In this document: positions 50,989 through 59,046 of the stretch, one piece after another
How the letters are laid out: each line of letters opens with the position of its first letter
Numbering within the stretch: position 1 is the first letter of the stretch
Assembly: GCF_014851565.1 (NCBI RefSeq)
Contig: NZ_JACVAA010000008.1
Span: forward strand, 62,001 to 126,000
Source: Pseudomonas sp. PDM15
Lineage (GTDB): Bacteria; Pseudomonadota; Gammaproteobacteria; Pseudomonadales; Pseudomonadaceae
DNA length: 64,000 bases
Direction of reading: 5' to 3'
Position numbers and translations under genes: made by a program
Notes under the pieces: model-generated
Databases searched by the model: none
What the model was told of the DNA's origin: nothing
Seen by the model: the letters and a program-made list of their open reading frames with translations, nothing else

Positions 50989-52697
50989 GGCGCCTGCTGA
51001 TGTGCGCACTGCTCGGTCTGAGCCTGGGCGCCCAGGCCGGGCGCTACGAGCTGGTGATCGACGAGGGAGAGGTGCGCTTCAGTGACGGTAGCCGCCCGGC
51101 GCTGACCATCAACGGCCAGAGCCCGGCGCCGGAGCTGCGCTTCCAGGAAGGCGAGGAAGTGGAGATCGCCGTCACCAACAAGCTCGATCGCATGACCGCG
51201 CTGCACTGGCACGGCATCATCCTGCCCTACACCCAGGACGGCGTGCCGGGCATCAGCTTCCCCGGCATCGCGCCCGGCGAGACCTTCACCTACCGCTTCA
51301 CCCTCAACCAGTCCGGCACCTACTGGTACCACGCCCATGCCGACTTCCAGGAGCAGGAGGGCCTGTACGGCCCGCTGATCATCGAGCCCAAGGGGCGCGA
51401 GCCGTACCGCTACGACCGCGAGTACACCGTGCTGCTGTTCGACTGGCAGGACGAGAAGCCCGAGCGCACCCTGGCCAACCTGAAGAAGCAGGCCGACTAT
51501 TACAACGACCAGCAGCAGACGGTGGGCGACTTCTTCCGCGATGTGACTAGAGATGGCCTCTCCGCTACGTTCAGGGACCGCTGGGACTGGGGCAGCATGC
51601 GCATGGCCAAGACCGACATCGCCGATGTCGGCGGTTTCCGTTTCCTGGTCAACGGCCGCGACGCCGAGCAGAACTGGACGGCGCTGTTCAAACCAGGTGA
51701 GCGGGTACGCCTGCGCATCATCAACGGCTCCGGCATGAGCTACTTCGACCTGCGCATTCCGGGCCTGGCGATGACCGTGGTGCAGGCCGACGGCAACGAT
51801 GTGCAACCGGTGGTGGTCGACCAGCTGCGCATGGCGGTGGCCGAGACCTACGATGTGATCGTCCAGCCCAAGGAAGATAAAGCCTACGCCCTGGTCGCAG
51901 AGTCCATGGACCGCCGCGGCCAGGCCCTGGCTACCCTGGCGCCGCGCGACGGCATGCGCGCCGAGGTGCCACCGCTGCGCGCGCCGCGCCTGCTGAGCAT
52001 GGCCGACATGGGCATGAGCCACGATATGGCGGGGATGGATCATGGCGCGATGGCAGGGATGGACCATTCGGCCATGAAAGGCATGGATCACTCGCAGATG
52101 GCGGGTATGGATCATTCCTCCATGGCCGGCATGGATCATTCGGCCATAGCCCTCGCCGGCAACCCGGACTACGCCACCGGCAGCGGCATTGCCCCCGAGC
52201 CGGTCGATGGCGGGCGCGTGCTGGTCTACGGCGATCTCAAGGCCATGCGCCCAGCGGCCGGCTATCGCGCGCCGGACCGTACCATCGAGCTTAAGCTGAC
52301 CGGCAACATGGAGCGCTACTTCTGGTCGTTCGACGGAGTGAAGTACTCCGAGGCCGAGCCGATCCGCCTCAAGTACGGCGAGCGCGTGCGCTTCCGCTTC
52401 GTCAACCAGACCATGATGAACCACCCCATGCACCTGCACGGCATGTGGATGCAACTCGACAAGGGCAATGGTCGCTTCAACCCGCTCAAGCACGTGGTCA
52501 ACGTGGCGCCCGCGCAGAGCCTGGAGGTGGACGTACCGGTGGATGCCATGGGCGAGTGGGCCTTCCACTGCCACCTGATCTACCACATGGCCAGCGGCAT
52601 GTTCCGCAAGATCGTGGTGGAGGCCCCGGACGGCAGTGCCCAGCCGTTCTACAGCGAGCAGCCGGCCGCCAAGGAGAACGAACATGCGCACCATTAA
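50985..52697 (+). CDS. copA: CopA-type multicopper oxidase with five MDHSxM repeats, 570 aa
   Basis: All four copper motifs are visible: ALHWHGIILP, YWYHAHADFQEQEGLYGP, NHPMHLHGMW and WAFHCHLIYHMASGMF (with the T1 Met). Between residues about 338 and 388 lie five tandem repeats of AGMDHSxM-type units, encoded by 24-bp direct repeats, which would bind Cu(I). The N-terminus MRRLLMCALLGLSLGAQA has twin Arg near the start but a short n-region, so Tat or Sec export is unclear. Translation starts at the GTG overlapping the cupredoxin stop. The enzyme should oxidise periplasmic Cu(I). Confidence 0.92.
   Translation: MRRLLMCALLGLSLGAQAGRYELVIDEGEVRFSDGSRPALTINGQSPAPELRFQEGEEVEIAVTNKLDRMTALHWHGIILPYTQDGVPGISFPGIAPGETFTYRFTLNQSGTYWYHAHADFQEQEGLYGPLIIEPKGREPYRYDREYTVLLFDWQDEKPERTLANLKKQADYYNDQQQTVGDFFRDVTRDGLSATFRDRWDWGSMRMAKTDIADVGGFRFLVNGRDAEQNWTALFKPGERVRLRIINGSGMSYFDLRIPGLAMTVVQADGNDVQPVVVDQLRMAVAETYDVIVQPKEDKAYALVAESMDRRGQALATLAPRDGMRAEVPPLRAPRLLSMADMGMSHDMAGMDHGAMAGMDHSAMKGMDHSQMAGMDHSSMAGMDHSAIALAGNPDYATGSGIAPEPVDGGRVLVYGDLKAMRPAAGYRAPDRTIELKLTGNMERYFWSFDGVKYSEAEPIRLKYGERVRFRFVNQTMMNHPMHLHGMWMQLDKGNGRFNPLKHVVNVAPAQSLEVDVPVDAMGEWAFHCHLIYHMASGMFRKIVVEAPDGSAQPFYSEQPAAKENEHAHH
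52027..52147 (+). repeat. 24-bp tandem direct repeats inside copA
   Basis: About five units of roughly GCxGGxATGGAxCATTCGxxxATG encode Met-Asp-His-Ser/Gly-x-Met blocks. Synonymous sites differ between units, so the array is not a recent slippage product. Copy number could vary between strains. Confidence 0.75.
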
Positions 52698-53388
52698 TCT
52701 GCTGCCGATCCTGCTGGTGGCCACCCCGGCATTGGCCATGGAACCGCACATGGACGCCATGCCGGTGGCCAAACTGGCCGTGGATCATCTGGAGCAACGC
52801 TTCGATGGCGACGACCAGGCGCTGGCCTGGGAGCTGGAGGCCACTTATGGCAATGACCTGCACAAGGCGGTGCTGAAAACCAGCGGCGAGCGCGCCGACG
52901 GCGGGCCCTCCGAGTCCAGCGAGACCCAGCTGCTCTATCGGCGCATGGCCAGCGAGTTCTTCGATTGGCAGGCCGGCCTTCGTCACGACGACCAGCCGGG
53001 GCCAGCCCGCAGCTACGCGGTGCTCGGCATGAAGGGCCTGGCGCCGCAGTGGATCGAGCTGGACGCCAACCTGTTCCTCAGCGAGCGTGGCGACACTTCA
53101 TTGCGCGTGGAGGCCGAATACGAGCTGCTGCTGACCCAGCGCTGGGCCCTGGAGCCTAAGCTGGAGTACGACCTGGCGCTGGACGACGACCGCGACCTGG
53201 GCATCGGTGCCGGTGGCAGCACCCTGGAAGCCGGGCTGCGTCTGCATTACCGGGTCAGTCCGCAGTTCTCGCCCTATGTCGGCTATGTCTGGGAAAAGAC
53301 CTATGGCCGCTCGGGTGACTGGCTGCGTGCGGCGGGCGAGCATGACGAGGAAGGTGCCTGGGTACTGGGGATCAGGTTCTGGTTGTAA
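52684..53388 (+). CDS. copB: CopB-type outer-membrane copper resistance protein, 234 aa
   Basis: A signal peptide (MRTINLLPILLVATPALAME) is followed by the CopB/PcoB outer-membrane beta-barrel: DWQAGLRHDDQPGPARSYAV, LFLSERGDTSLRVEAEYELL, QRWALEPKLEYDLAL and a C-terminal FSPYVGYVWEKTYG, EGAWVLGIRFWL ending in aromatic residues. It is shorter than Pseudomonas syringae CopB because the long Met-rich N-terminal region is absent; those repeats are in CopA here. Its ATG overlaps the copA end by 14 bp. Confidence 0.88.
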   Translation: MRTINLLPILLVATPALAMEPHMDAMPVAKLAVDHLEQRFDGDDQALAWELEATYGNDLHKAVLKTSGERADGGPSESSETQLLYRRMASEFFDWQAGLRHDDQPGPARSYAVLGMKGLAPQWIELDANLFLSERGDTSLRVEAEYELLLTQRWALEPKLEYDLALDDDRDLGIGAGGSTLEAGLRLHYRVSPQFSPYVGYVWEKTYGRSGDWLRAAGEHDEEGAWVLGIRFWL

Positions 53389-53409
53389 AGGGGAACCCCC
53401 GACCCTTTT

Positions 53410-53468
53410 GTAGCCCGGATGCAATCCGGGGGCGGAGTTGCCTGCTTCCCGGATTGCATCCGGGCTAC
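53410..53468. repeat. GTAGCCCGGATGCAATCCGGG inverted repeat
   Basis: GTAGCCCGGATGCAATCCGG (from 53410) is mirrored by CCGGATTGCATCCGGGCTAC (53449-53468) with an 18-bp spacer, a near-perfect inverted repeat. It is a common Pseudomonas intergenic repeat of the same family as 17811-17863. It could terminate the cop operon. Confidence 0.8.
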
Positions 53469-53535
53469 GGGTGACGAGAGGGTGGCGGGCATGGGGTACA
53501 ATGCCCGCCGTTTTTCCGCTTTCCAGGCCGCCGTC

Positions 53536-54363
53536 ATGCAGCATCCCGCCGAACACTCGCCGCTGGGCAAATCCAGCGAATACGTTTCCCAGTACGCTCC
53601 CGAGCTGCTGTTCCCCATCTCCCGCACCACCAAGTGGGCGGAGCTGGGCCTGGTGGCCGGCAAGCTGCCGTATCAAGGTGTGGACTACTGGAACTGCTAC
53701 GAGCTGTCCTGGCTGACTCCTTCTGGCAAGCCGGTGGTGGCTATTGGCGAGTTCGCCATTCTGGCCGACTCGCCGAATATCATCGAATCCAAGTCCTTCA
53801 AGCTCTATCTCAACTCGCTGAATCAGACCGCCTACGCCGATGCGGCCGAGGTCGAGGCGGTGCTGACGCGCGACCTGTCGGCCTGCGCCGGTGCGCCGGT
53901 GGCGGTGCGCGTGCGCGGCCTGGACGAAGTGGCTGCCGAGGGTGTGGCCGCGTTGCCGGGGCGTTGCGTCGACGATCTGGAGATCGCGGTGAGCGACTAT
54001 GCCCATCCACGCCCGGAACTGCTGCGCTGCGGCGACGAGGTGGTGGAAGAGGTGCTGTTTAGCCATCTGCTGAAATCCAACTGCCCGGTCACCGGCCAGC
54101 CGGATTGGGGAACCCTGGTGGTCGACTACCGTGGCCCGCGCCTGGATGCGGCGAGCCTGCTGGCCTATGTGGTGAGCTTCCGTCAGCATCAGGACTTCCA
54201 CGAGCAGTGCGTGGAGCGGGTGTTCCTCGATCTGCAGCATCTGCTGCAGCCGGAGAAGCTGACCGTGTACGCGCGCTACGTGCGCCGTGGCGGGCTGGAC
54301 ATCAACCCCTACCGCAGCACCGAGGCGATTACGCCGGATAACCGTCGGCTGGTACGCCAGTAA
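53536..54363 (+). CDS. queF: NADPH-dependent 7-cyano-7-deazaguanine reductase QueF, 275 aa
   Basis: QueF reduces preQ0 to preQ1 in queuosine synthesis. This is the long (YqcD-type) form of two T-fold halves. The catalytic Cys is in LKSNCPVTGQPDWG (near residue 183) and the second half carries SFRQHQDFHEQCVERVFLDL, with the conserved His/Glu. LGKSSEYVSQYAPELLFPIS and AIGEFAILADSPNIIESKSF are also conserved. A -10-like TACAAT lies at 53497-53502. No preQ1 riboswitch was seen in the leader. A terminator follows. Confidence 0.95.
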   Translation: MQHPAEHSPLGKSSEYVSQYAPELLFPISRTTKWAELGLVAGKLPYQGVDYWNCYELSWLTPSGKPVVAIGEFAILADSPNIIESKSFKLYLNSLNQTAYADAAEVEAVLTRDLSACAGAPVAVRVRGLDEVAAEGVAALPGRCVDDLEIAVSDYAHPRPELLRCGDEVVEEVLFSHLLKSNCPVTGQPDWGTLVVDYRGPRLDAASLLAYVVSFRQHQDFHEQCVERVFLDLQHLLQPEKLTVYARYVRRGGLDINPYRSTEAITPDNRRLVRQ

Positions 54364-54365
54364 CG

Positions 54366-54394
54366 AAAAAGCCCGCGAAAATGCGGGCTTTTTG
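54366..54394 (+). terminator. rho-independent terminator of queF
   Basis: AAAAAGCCCGC-GAAAAT-GCGGGCTTTTT lies directly after the queF stop and is symmetrical, so it can also end the leftward DUF4404 transcript. Confidence 0.88.
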
Positions 54395-54407
54395 TTTTCC
54401 GGCCAGG

Positions 54408-54671
54408 CTAGATGCCCATATTGGCCAGACTCTGCAGGATATTGCGCAACGTGCCGGTGAGAGTGGGGTGCTGGCTCTCGAAGCGCTCGACTGCCAGGTT
54501 GACGCCGTCCACCAGGGTGGCGTCGGGGTCGCTGGCCAGTTCCTGGGCCAGTTTCAGGTCGATCTCCTGCATCAGTTCGAGCAGCGCGGCACGGTCATCC
54601 GCGTCCAGCGGGCCCTCGACGGCGAGTTCCTCGCGCAGTTGCTGGAAGTGTTGCTGCAGGCGTACGGACAT
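54408..54671 (-). CDS. DUF4404 family protein, 87 aa
   Basis: The family pattern is clear: SVRLQQHFQQLREELAVEGP, DRAALLELMQEIDLKLAQEL and FESQHPTLTGTLRNILQSLA NMGI. It is a small helical protein with no known function. A GAGACGACC leader precedes the ATG. It has its own 120-bp upstream gap before the HAD gene and is usually beside queF in Pseudomonas, by recollection. Confidence 0.83.
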   Translation of the reverse strand: MSVRLQQHFQQLREELAVEGPLDADDRAALLELMQEIDLKLAQELASDPDATLVDGVNLAVERFESQHPTLTGTLRNILQSLANMGI

Positions 54672-54791
54672 GGTCGTCTCCTTCGTGGCTACCGCAGAGT
54701 GGACCCGGTCTTTGCTTCCGGGTTCGCTGCATCTGCTTGAAGGTTAATCCAGGGTGCCGGTGCCTGCCTGATCCAGGACAAGTTTTGGGTG

Positions 54792-55442
54792 TCAGGGTTT
54801 TTCGCCCTTGCTGCGGCGCACGGCCAGGTCGCGCAGGCAGGCCGGTAACTCGCCGGGATGGTCGATCACCGAATGGGCACCGAGGCGATAGAGCTCCAGG
54901 GTGGCCTGGGCGCGCAGTTTCTCGCGCTCGGCGGCGCTCAGGGCCTGCCAGTCGCCCAGGGCCAGGCCGCACAGCGAACCGCAGGTGGCCAGACCGATGC
55001 ACCACAGCCCGGCATTCAGCCCGGCCTGCAGCAGGCGTGGCTCGCTGGCGATCAGCACGCAGCCTTCCAGGCGCTCTACCCGCAGCTGGCCGAGCGCCTG
55101 CCAGATGGCGTCCGGCGCCGGCCAGGGGCGCGCGGTGCTGGTGTTGGCGGCGGGTATAGTCTGGGGCAGGGCGCTGGACAGCTGGTGAGTCACCTCGGCG
55201 GGCAGCTCGTCCAGCCAGGCATGCGCCAGGCGCTGGTTGTGCAGACGCTGCAGCAGCTCGCTCACGCCCGGCAAGGCCTCCGCGCGCTCGGCAGCGCTGG
55301 CGAGCAGGGCGGACAGCAGTCCGGGATCGTGTGGATCGGCGAGGCCGCTGTGTTGCAGGGCGACCGGCAGGGTGCGGGCACCGTGGTCGACCAGGCAGCC
55401 GGTCAGGCCGAAGAGCAGGGCGGTGAACTGTGGCTCAGGCAT
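54792..55442 (-). CDS. HAD-superfamily protein related to phosphonatase, nucleophile missing, 216 aa
   Basis: The layout is that of PhnX-like HAD proteins: a motif-I strand at residues about 8-21 (LLFGLTGCLVDHGARTLP), a helical cap, GCVLIASEPRLLQAGLNAGL (motif II/III region) and a C-terminal ELYRLGAHSVIDHPGELPAC. In active members motif I is F-D-x-x-G-T-x-V-D-x-G with Asp as nucleophile. Here that position is Gly (FGLTGCLVDHG), so phosphoryl transfer should be lost. The frame is intact with good codon use, which argues for a retained non-catalytic role rather than decay. Confidence 0.75.
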   Translation of the reverse strand: MPEPQFTALLFGLTGCLVDHGARTLPVALQHSGLADPHDPGLLSALLASAAERAEALPGVSELLQRLHNQRLAHAWLDELPAEVTHQLSSALPQTIPAANTSTARPWPAPDAIWQALGQLRVERLEGCVLIASEPRLLQAGLNAGLWCIGLATCGSLCGLALGDWQALSAAEREKLRAQATLELYRLGAHSVIDHPGELPACLRDLAVRRSKGEKP

Positions 55443-55506
55443 GGCGACTCGCTTCCCGACGGATTCGGGGCAGGGTAGCGAGCGCCTGTGACGTTCCCGT
55501 GACGGC

Positions 55507-55914
55507 TTATGCGCCCATCACCTGGCGCACGTCGTCCGGCACGGCGACGGAGGCATTGCTGCCGTGATCGATCCACACCAGTTTGCAGTAGCCCTCGCCG
55601 TAGCAGGTGTGCGGGTCTTCCAGGGTGCTCAGGCGGTGTTCCACCACCAGGCTGCTGCGCCCCACGGCGCCGGCGTACAGCTCGACCACCAGGGTGGCTG
55701 GGTGCACCACAGGTTTCAGGTAGGTGTGCAGGGTCTGCAGTACCACTGGGCCCTGCGGCGCGTGGTCGATGTCGATGCCGACGCTGGCGAACCAGCCCAC
55801 CCGCGCTTCCTGGACGTATTCCAGGTAGACGGTGTTGTTGACGTGGCCGTAGTTGTCCATGTCGCCCCAGCGCACGGGAATATGGGCGGTATGGAGGAGG
55901 CGTTTATCCGACAT
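55507..55914 (-). CDS. acyl-CoA thioesterase, 4HBT/YbgC type, 135 aa
   Basis: The hotdog motif is canonical: IPVRWGDMDNYGHVNNTVYL with catalytic Asp near residue 18, then EYVQEARVGWFASVGID and VVEHRLSTLEDP. Length fits YbgC-like thioesterases. Substrates are probably short acyl-CoAs or acyl-ACPs. It is divergent from mlaA with 117 bp between. Confidence 0.9.
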   Translation of the reverse strand: MSDKRLLHTAHIPVRWGDMDNYGHVNNTVYLEYVQEARVGWFASVGIDIDHAPQGPVVLQTLHTYLKPVVHPATLVVELYAGAVGRSSLVVEHRLSTLEDPHTCYGEGYCKLVWIDHGSNASVAVPDDVRQVMGA

Positions 55915-56031
55915 GCTGGACTCCGCTATGCTGCTGCCATACGAGGCGGCGAAGTTTATACTGCGCCGCCTGAGCGAATTCTTGGTCGGCCGCGGGGCCG
56001 CCACACTACTGATGCAATGGGGAGACTGCAA

Positions 56032-56727
56032 ATGCGAATGATCGAGTGGCTCGATCGTCTGGGCCGCCTGTGCGCTTGCGCCGTGCTGGCCGTACTGCCT
56101 CTGGCGGCGAATGCCGCGGAGGAAGATCCCTGGGAAGGCTTCAATCGCCCGATCTTCCGCTTCAACGACACCCTCGACACCTACGCGTTGAAGCCCGTCG
56201 CCAAGGGCTACCAGGCGGTTACTCCGCAGTTCTTCGAAGATGGTGTGCACAATGTGTTCCGCAACATCGGCGACGTGACCAACCTGGCCAACAATCTGCT
56301 GCAGGGCAAGGTGCATGATGCCGGCGTCGACGGCAGCCGCCTGATCTTCAACACCACCTTCGGCCTGCTCGGCTTCTTCGACGTGGCCAGCGAGATGGGC
56401 CTGCAGCGCAGCGACGAGGACTTCGGCCAGACCCTCGGCGCCTGGGGCCTGGGCAGCGGCCCGTATCTGGTGGTGCCGCTGCTCGGCCCGAGCAGCCTGC
56501 GCGACGCCCCGGCCAAGATTCCGGACAGCTTCCTCGGCCCGTACCCCTACATCGACCACGTGCCGACCCGCAACGTCACCCGTGCGGTCAACGTGATCGA
56601 TACTCGCGCCAGCCTGCTGTCGGCGGAGAAGATGGTTTCCGGCGACAAGTACATCTTCATCCGCAACGCCTACCTGCAGAACCGCGAGTTCCGCGTGAAG
56701 GACGGCGAGGTGGTGGACGACTTCTGA
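56032..56727 (+). CDS. mlaA: MlaA/VacJ outer-membrane lipid asymmetry protein, 231 aa
   Basis: After an N-terminal signal (LCACAVLAVLPLAANAAEED) comes the VacJ/MlaA core: DPWEGFNRPIFRFNDTLDTY, FRNIGDVTNLANNLLQGK, RLIFNTTFGLLGFFDVASEM, FGQTLGAWGLGSGPYLVVPL LGPSS and SFLGPYPYIDHVPTRN. MlaA removes misplaced phospholipids from the outer leaflet and passes them to MlaC. The E. coli protein is a lipoprotein; here the cleavage region (ANAAEE) lacks a lipobox Cys, although CAC occurs earlier. GGGGAG lies 7 nt before the ATG at 56032. Confidence 0.93.
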   Translation: MRMIEWLDRLGRLCACAVLAVLPLAANAAEEDPWEGFNRPIFRFNDTLDTYALKPVAKGYQAVTPQFFEDGVHNVFRNIGDVTNLANNLLQGKVHDAGVDGSRLIFNTTFGLLGFFDVASEMGLQRSDEDFGQTLGAWGLGSGPYLVVPLLGPSSLRDAPAKIPDSFLGPYPYIDHVPTRNVTRAVNVIDTRASLLSAEKMVSGDKYIFIRNAYLQNREFRVKDGEVVDDF

Positions 56728-56743
56728 GTCGCTCACACGCCAT

Positions 56744-56775
56744 GAAAAAAGGCGGCCCCTGGGCCGCCTTTTTCG
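56744..56775. terminator. bidirectional terminator between mlaA and the PilZ gene
   Basis: AAAAAAGGCGGCCC-CT-GGGCCGCCTTTTTCG is a perfect stem with A and T runs, between convergent genes. Confidence 0.9.
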
Positions 56776-56790
56776 TTTCCGTCACCGGAC

Positions 56791-57090
56791 TCAGCTCATC
56801 GACAGGATGGCCAGCCCGATGGAGGTTCGACCGTTTTCCAGTGGGATGATGCGTACCACCTCGGTCTGGGCCTCCAGGCCCTTGAGTTCGCTGTGATCGG
56901 AGGGAATATGGACTTTCACCTGGTCACCCATGGCGACCTGGCAGTCGGCCTCTACCTGCATGCCGGTGCTGGACAGGTCGAGGCATTGGGCCGGAATTTC
57001 TTTGCCAGCGTGGTGAAGGATGACCGGGGTTTCCAGTCGCATGCGGATGAAGTCACGTTTCTCGCTGTAGGCACGATCGTTCTGGCTCAT
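56791..57090 (-). CDS. PilZ-domain protein, 99 aa
   Basis: The sequence runs YSEKRDFIRMRLETPVILHH, then CLDLSSTGMQVEADCQVAMG and EVVRIIPLENGRTSIGLAIL, a PilZ barrel. The c-di-GMP motifs are only partly present: RDFIRM stands for RxxxR and LSSTGM for D/NxSxxG. It could bind c-di-GMP weakly or not at all. The ATG at 57090 follows AGGGTCC; a longer frame to the right has no RBS. It is divergent from rssB. Confidence 0.82.
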   Translation of the reverse strand: MSQNDRAYSEKRDFIRMRLETPVILHHAGKEIPAQCLDLSSTGMQVEADCQVAMGDQVKVHIPSDHSELKGLEAQTEVVRIIPLENGRTSIGLAILSMS

Positions 57091-57305
57091 GGACCCTATC
57101 CTCTTGTTGTAAAGGCGCTCCCCGAGGGTCTTATAACCCCCGTCGATTTGAGGTGTAAAGGCACCCGGCGACAATCGGCAGGCTGCTTGAATCGCCTGGC
57201 GGATGGGAGTACCGTCTGCGCCTTGAATCGTCCGAGTACAGGTGTTTTGCCTGGTTACGGACGGCAAATTCAATTTCTCTCCGGCGTCGTTTGCCTGGAT
57301 GGCCC

Positions 57306-58490
57306 ATGCATAAAACCAGCGCCAAGCTGCTGCTTATCGATGATGACGAGGTAGTGCGAGCGAGTCTCGCGGCCTACCTCGACGACAGCGGTTTCCAGGT
57401 CCTGCAGGCCGGAAACGGGCTGCAAGGGCTGGAAGTGTTCGAACGCGAACAGCCCGACGTGATCATCTGCGACCTGCGCATGCCGCAGATCGACGGCCTC
57501 GAGCTGATTCGTCGGATCAACGTGATCAACAGCGAAATCCCGGTCATCGTGGTATCCGGCGCCGGGGTGATGAGCGATGCGGTCGAGGCCCTGCGGCTGG
57601 GCGCCGCCGACTACCTGATCAAGCCGCTGGAAGACCTGGCCGTACTCGAGCACTCGATCCGCCGCGCTCTGGATCGCTCCCAGCTGCGCCTGGAGAACCA
57701 GCGCTACCGCGAGAAGCTGGAAACCGCCAACCGCGAGCTGCAGGCCAGCCTGCACCTGCTGCAGGAAGACCAGAACGCCGGGCGCCAGGTGCAGATGAAC
57801 ATGCTGCCGGTGACGCCATGGCAGGTGGATGGCCTGGAGTTTTCCCACCAGATCATCCCGTCGCTGTATCTGTCCGGTGATTTCGTCGACTACTTCCGAG
57901 TGGACGAGCGCCGCGTAGCCTTCTATCTGGCCGATGTTTCCGGCCACGGTGCGTCCTCGGCCTTCGTCACCGTGCTGCTCAAGTTCATGACCACGCGCCT
58001 GCTCTATGAGTGGCGGCGCAACGGCATCCTGCCGGAGTTCAAGCCTTCCGATGTGCTCGGGCACATCAATCGCGGCCTGATCAACTGCAAGCTGGGCAAG
58101 CACGTGACCATGCTCGGCGGCGTGATCGACGAGGAAAGCGGCAAGCTGACCTACAGCATCGGCGGCCATTTGCCCCTGCCGGTGTTGTACAGCGAAGGCG
58201 AGGCTAGCTATCTGGAGGGCCGCGGCCTACCGGTGGGACTGTTCGAGGAGGCCACCTACAGCGATCTGGTGATGCAGTTGCCGCAGTCCTTCAGCCTGAG
58301 CCTGATGTCCGACGGCATTCTGGACCTTTTGCCCGGCGATACGCTCAAAGAAAAGGAAGCCGCGCTGCCCAGACTGATCAGCGAGGCGGGAGGCACTCTC
58401 GACGGGTTGCGCCAGGTGTTCGGGCTGGCCAATCTGCGTGATATGCCGGATGATATTGCCTTGCTGGTGTTGAGCAGGAACCTTGCATGA
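57306..58490 (+). CDS. rssB: RssB-type response regulator with PP2C-like output domain, 394 aa
   Basis: An N-terminal receiver (KLLLIDDDEVVRASLAAYLD, phospho-Asp near residue 56 in VIICDLRMPQIDGLEL, K in DYLIKPLEDLAVL) is joined by a coiled coil (residues 125-155) to a SpoIIE/PP2C-type domain (LSGDFVDYFRVDERRVAFYL, ADVSGHGASSAFVTVLLKF, LSLMSDGILDLLPG). In Pseudomonas, RssB and the STAS partner RssC act in RpoS control. Metal-site Asp residues (GDF, DVSGHG, SDGILD) are retained, unlike in E. coli RssB, so phosphatase activity is plausible. It overlaps rssC by 4 bp. Confidence 0.9.
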   Translation: MHKTSAKLLLIDDDEVVRASLAAYLDDSGFQVLQAGNGLQGLEVFEREQPDVIICDLRMPQIDGLELIRRINVINSEIPVIVVSGAGVMSDAVEALRLGAADYLIKPLEDLAVLEHSIRRALDRSQLRLENQRYREKLETANRELQASLHLLQEDQNAGRQVQMNMLPVTPWQVDGLEFSHQIIPSLYLSGDFVDYFRVDERRVAFYLADVSGHGASSAFVTVLLKFMTTRLLYEWRRNGILPEFKPSDVLGHINRGLINCKLGKHVTMLGGVIDEESGKLTYSIGGHLPLPVLYSEGEASYLEGRGLPVGLFEEATYSDLVMQLPQSFSLSLMSDGILDLLPGDTLKEKEAALPRLISEAGGTLDGLRQVFGLANLRDMPDDIALLVLSRNLA

Positions 58491-58981
58491 ATCCTGGGAA
58501 TAGCCCCGGTAGGATCCAGTTCGCCGAGCAGGACGGTACGTTCGTCCTGAAGTTTGTCGGTGAAGTCCGCCTGACCTTGTGTTCGGCGCTGGATGCAACG
58601 ATCGAGAAAATCTTCACGGCGCTGAATTTTTCGGCGATCGTCATTGATCTTACGGAAACCCGCAGCATCGATAGCACCACGCTTGGTCTGCTGGCCAAGC
58701 TCTCCATCCTGTCCCGGCAAAAGATCGGCCTGCTGCCCACCGTGGTCACGACCCACGAGGACATCACGCGCCTGCTGCAGTCGATGGGCTTCGATCAGGT
58801 GTTCAATATCGTCGACCGTCCGATTCCGTGTCCGGAGTGCCTGAGCGATCTGCCTTCGCAGGACCAGTCGGAAGAAGTGGTCAAGGCCAAGGTACTGGAA
58901 GCGCACCGTATCCTCATGGGGCTGAACGACTCCAACCGCGAGGCCTTCCATGATCTGGTGAACGCGCTGGAGCGCAGTTGA
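58487..58981 (+). CDS. rssC: STAS-domain anti-sigma factor antagonist RssC, 164 aa
   Basis: A STAS domain covers residues about 8-105: FVLKFVGEVRLTLCSALDAT and IVIDLTETRSIDSTTLGLLA, with the phosphorylatable Ser/Thr in SIDSTTLG, as in SpoIIAA. A C-terminal helical extension of about 50 residues (SEEVVKAKVLEAHRILMGLN DS) is not part of the basic fold. The upstream PP2C-like RssB is the obvious candidate to dephosphorylate it. ATGA overlap supports coupling; a strong terminator follows. Confidence 0.9.
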   Translation: MNPGNSPGRIQFAEQDGTFVLKFVGEVRLTLCSALDATIEKIFTALNFSAIVIDLTETRSIDSTTLGLLAKLSILSRQKIGLLPTVVTTHEDITRLLQSMGFDQVFNIVDRPIPCPECLSDLPSQDQSEEVVKAKVLEAHRILMGLNDSNREAFHDLVNALERS

Positions 58982-58997
58982 GCATTCACTGAGGCAT

Positions 58998-59036
58998 GAA
59001 AAAGGGCGATCTCCGCAGGGAGATCGCCCTTTTTGT
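58998..59036. terminator. bidirectional terminator between rssC and tal
   Basis: AAAGGGCGATCTCC-GCAG-GGAGATCGCCCTTTTT is a long perfect stem between convergent genes. Confidence 0.92.
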
Positions 59037-59046
59037 TGTCTTCGAA

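Noticed and set aside
53469..53535. preQ1 riboswitch before queF
   Set aside because: QueF genes are sometimes under preQ1 control, but the short leader has no compact H-type pseudoknot pattern; only a -10-like box is visible.
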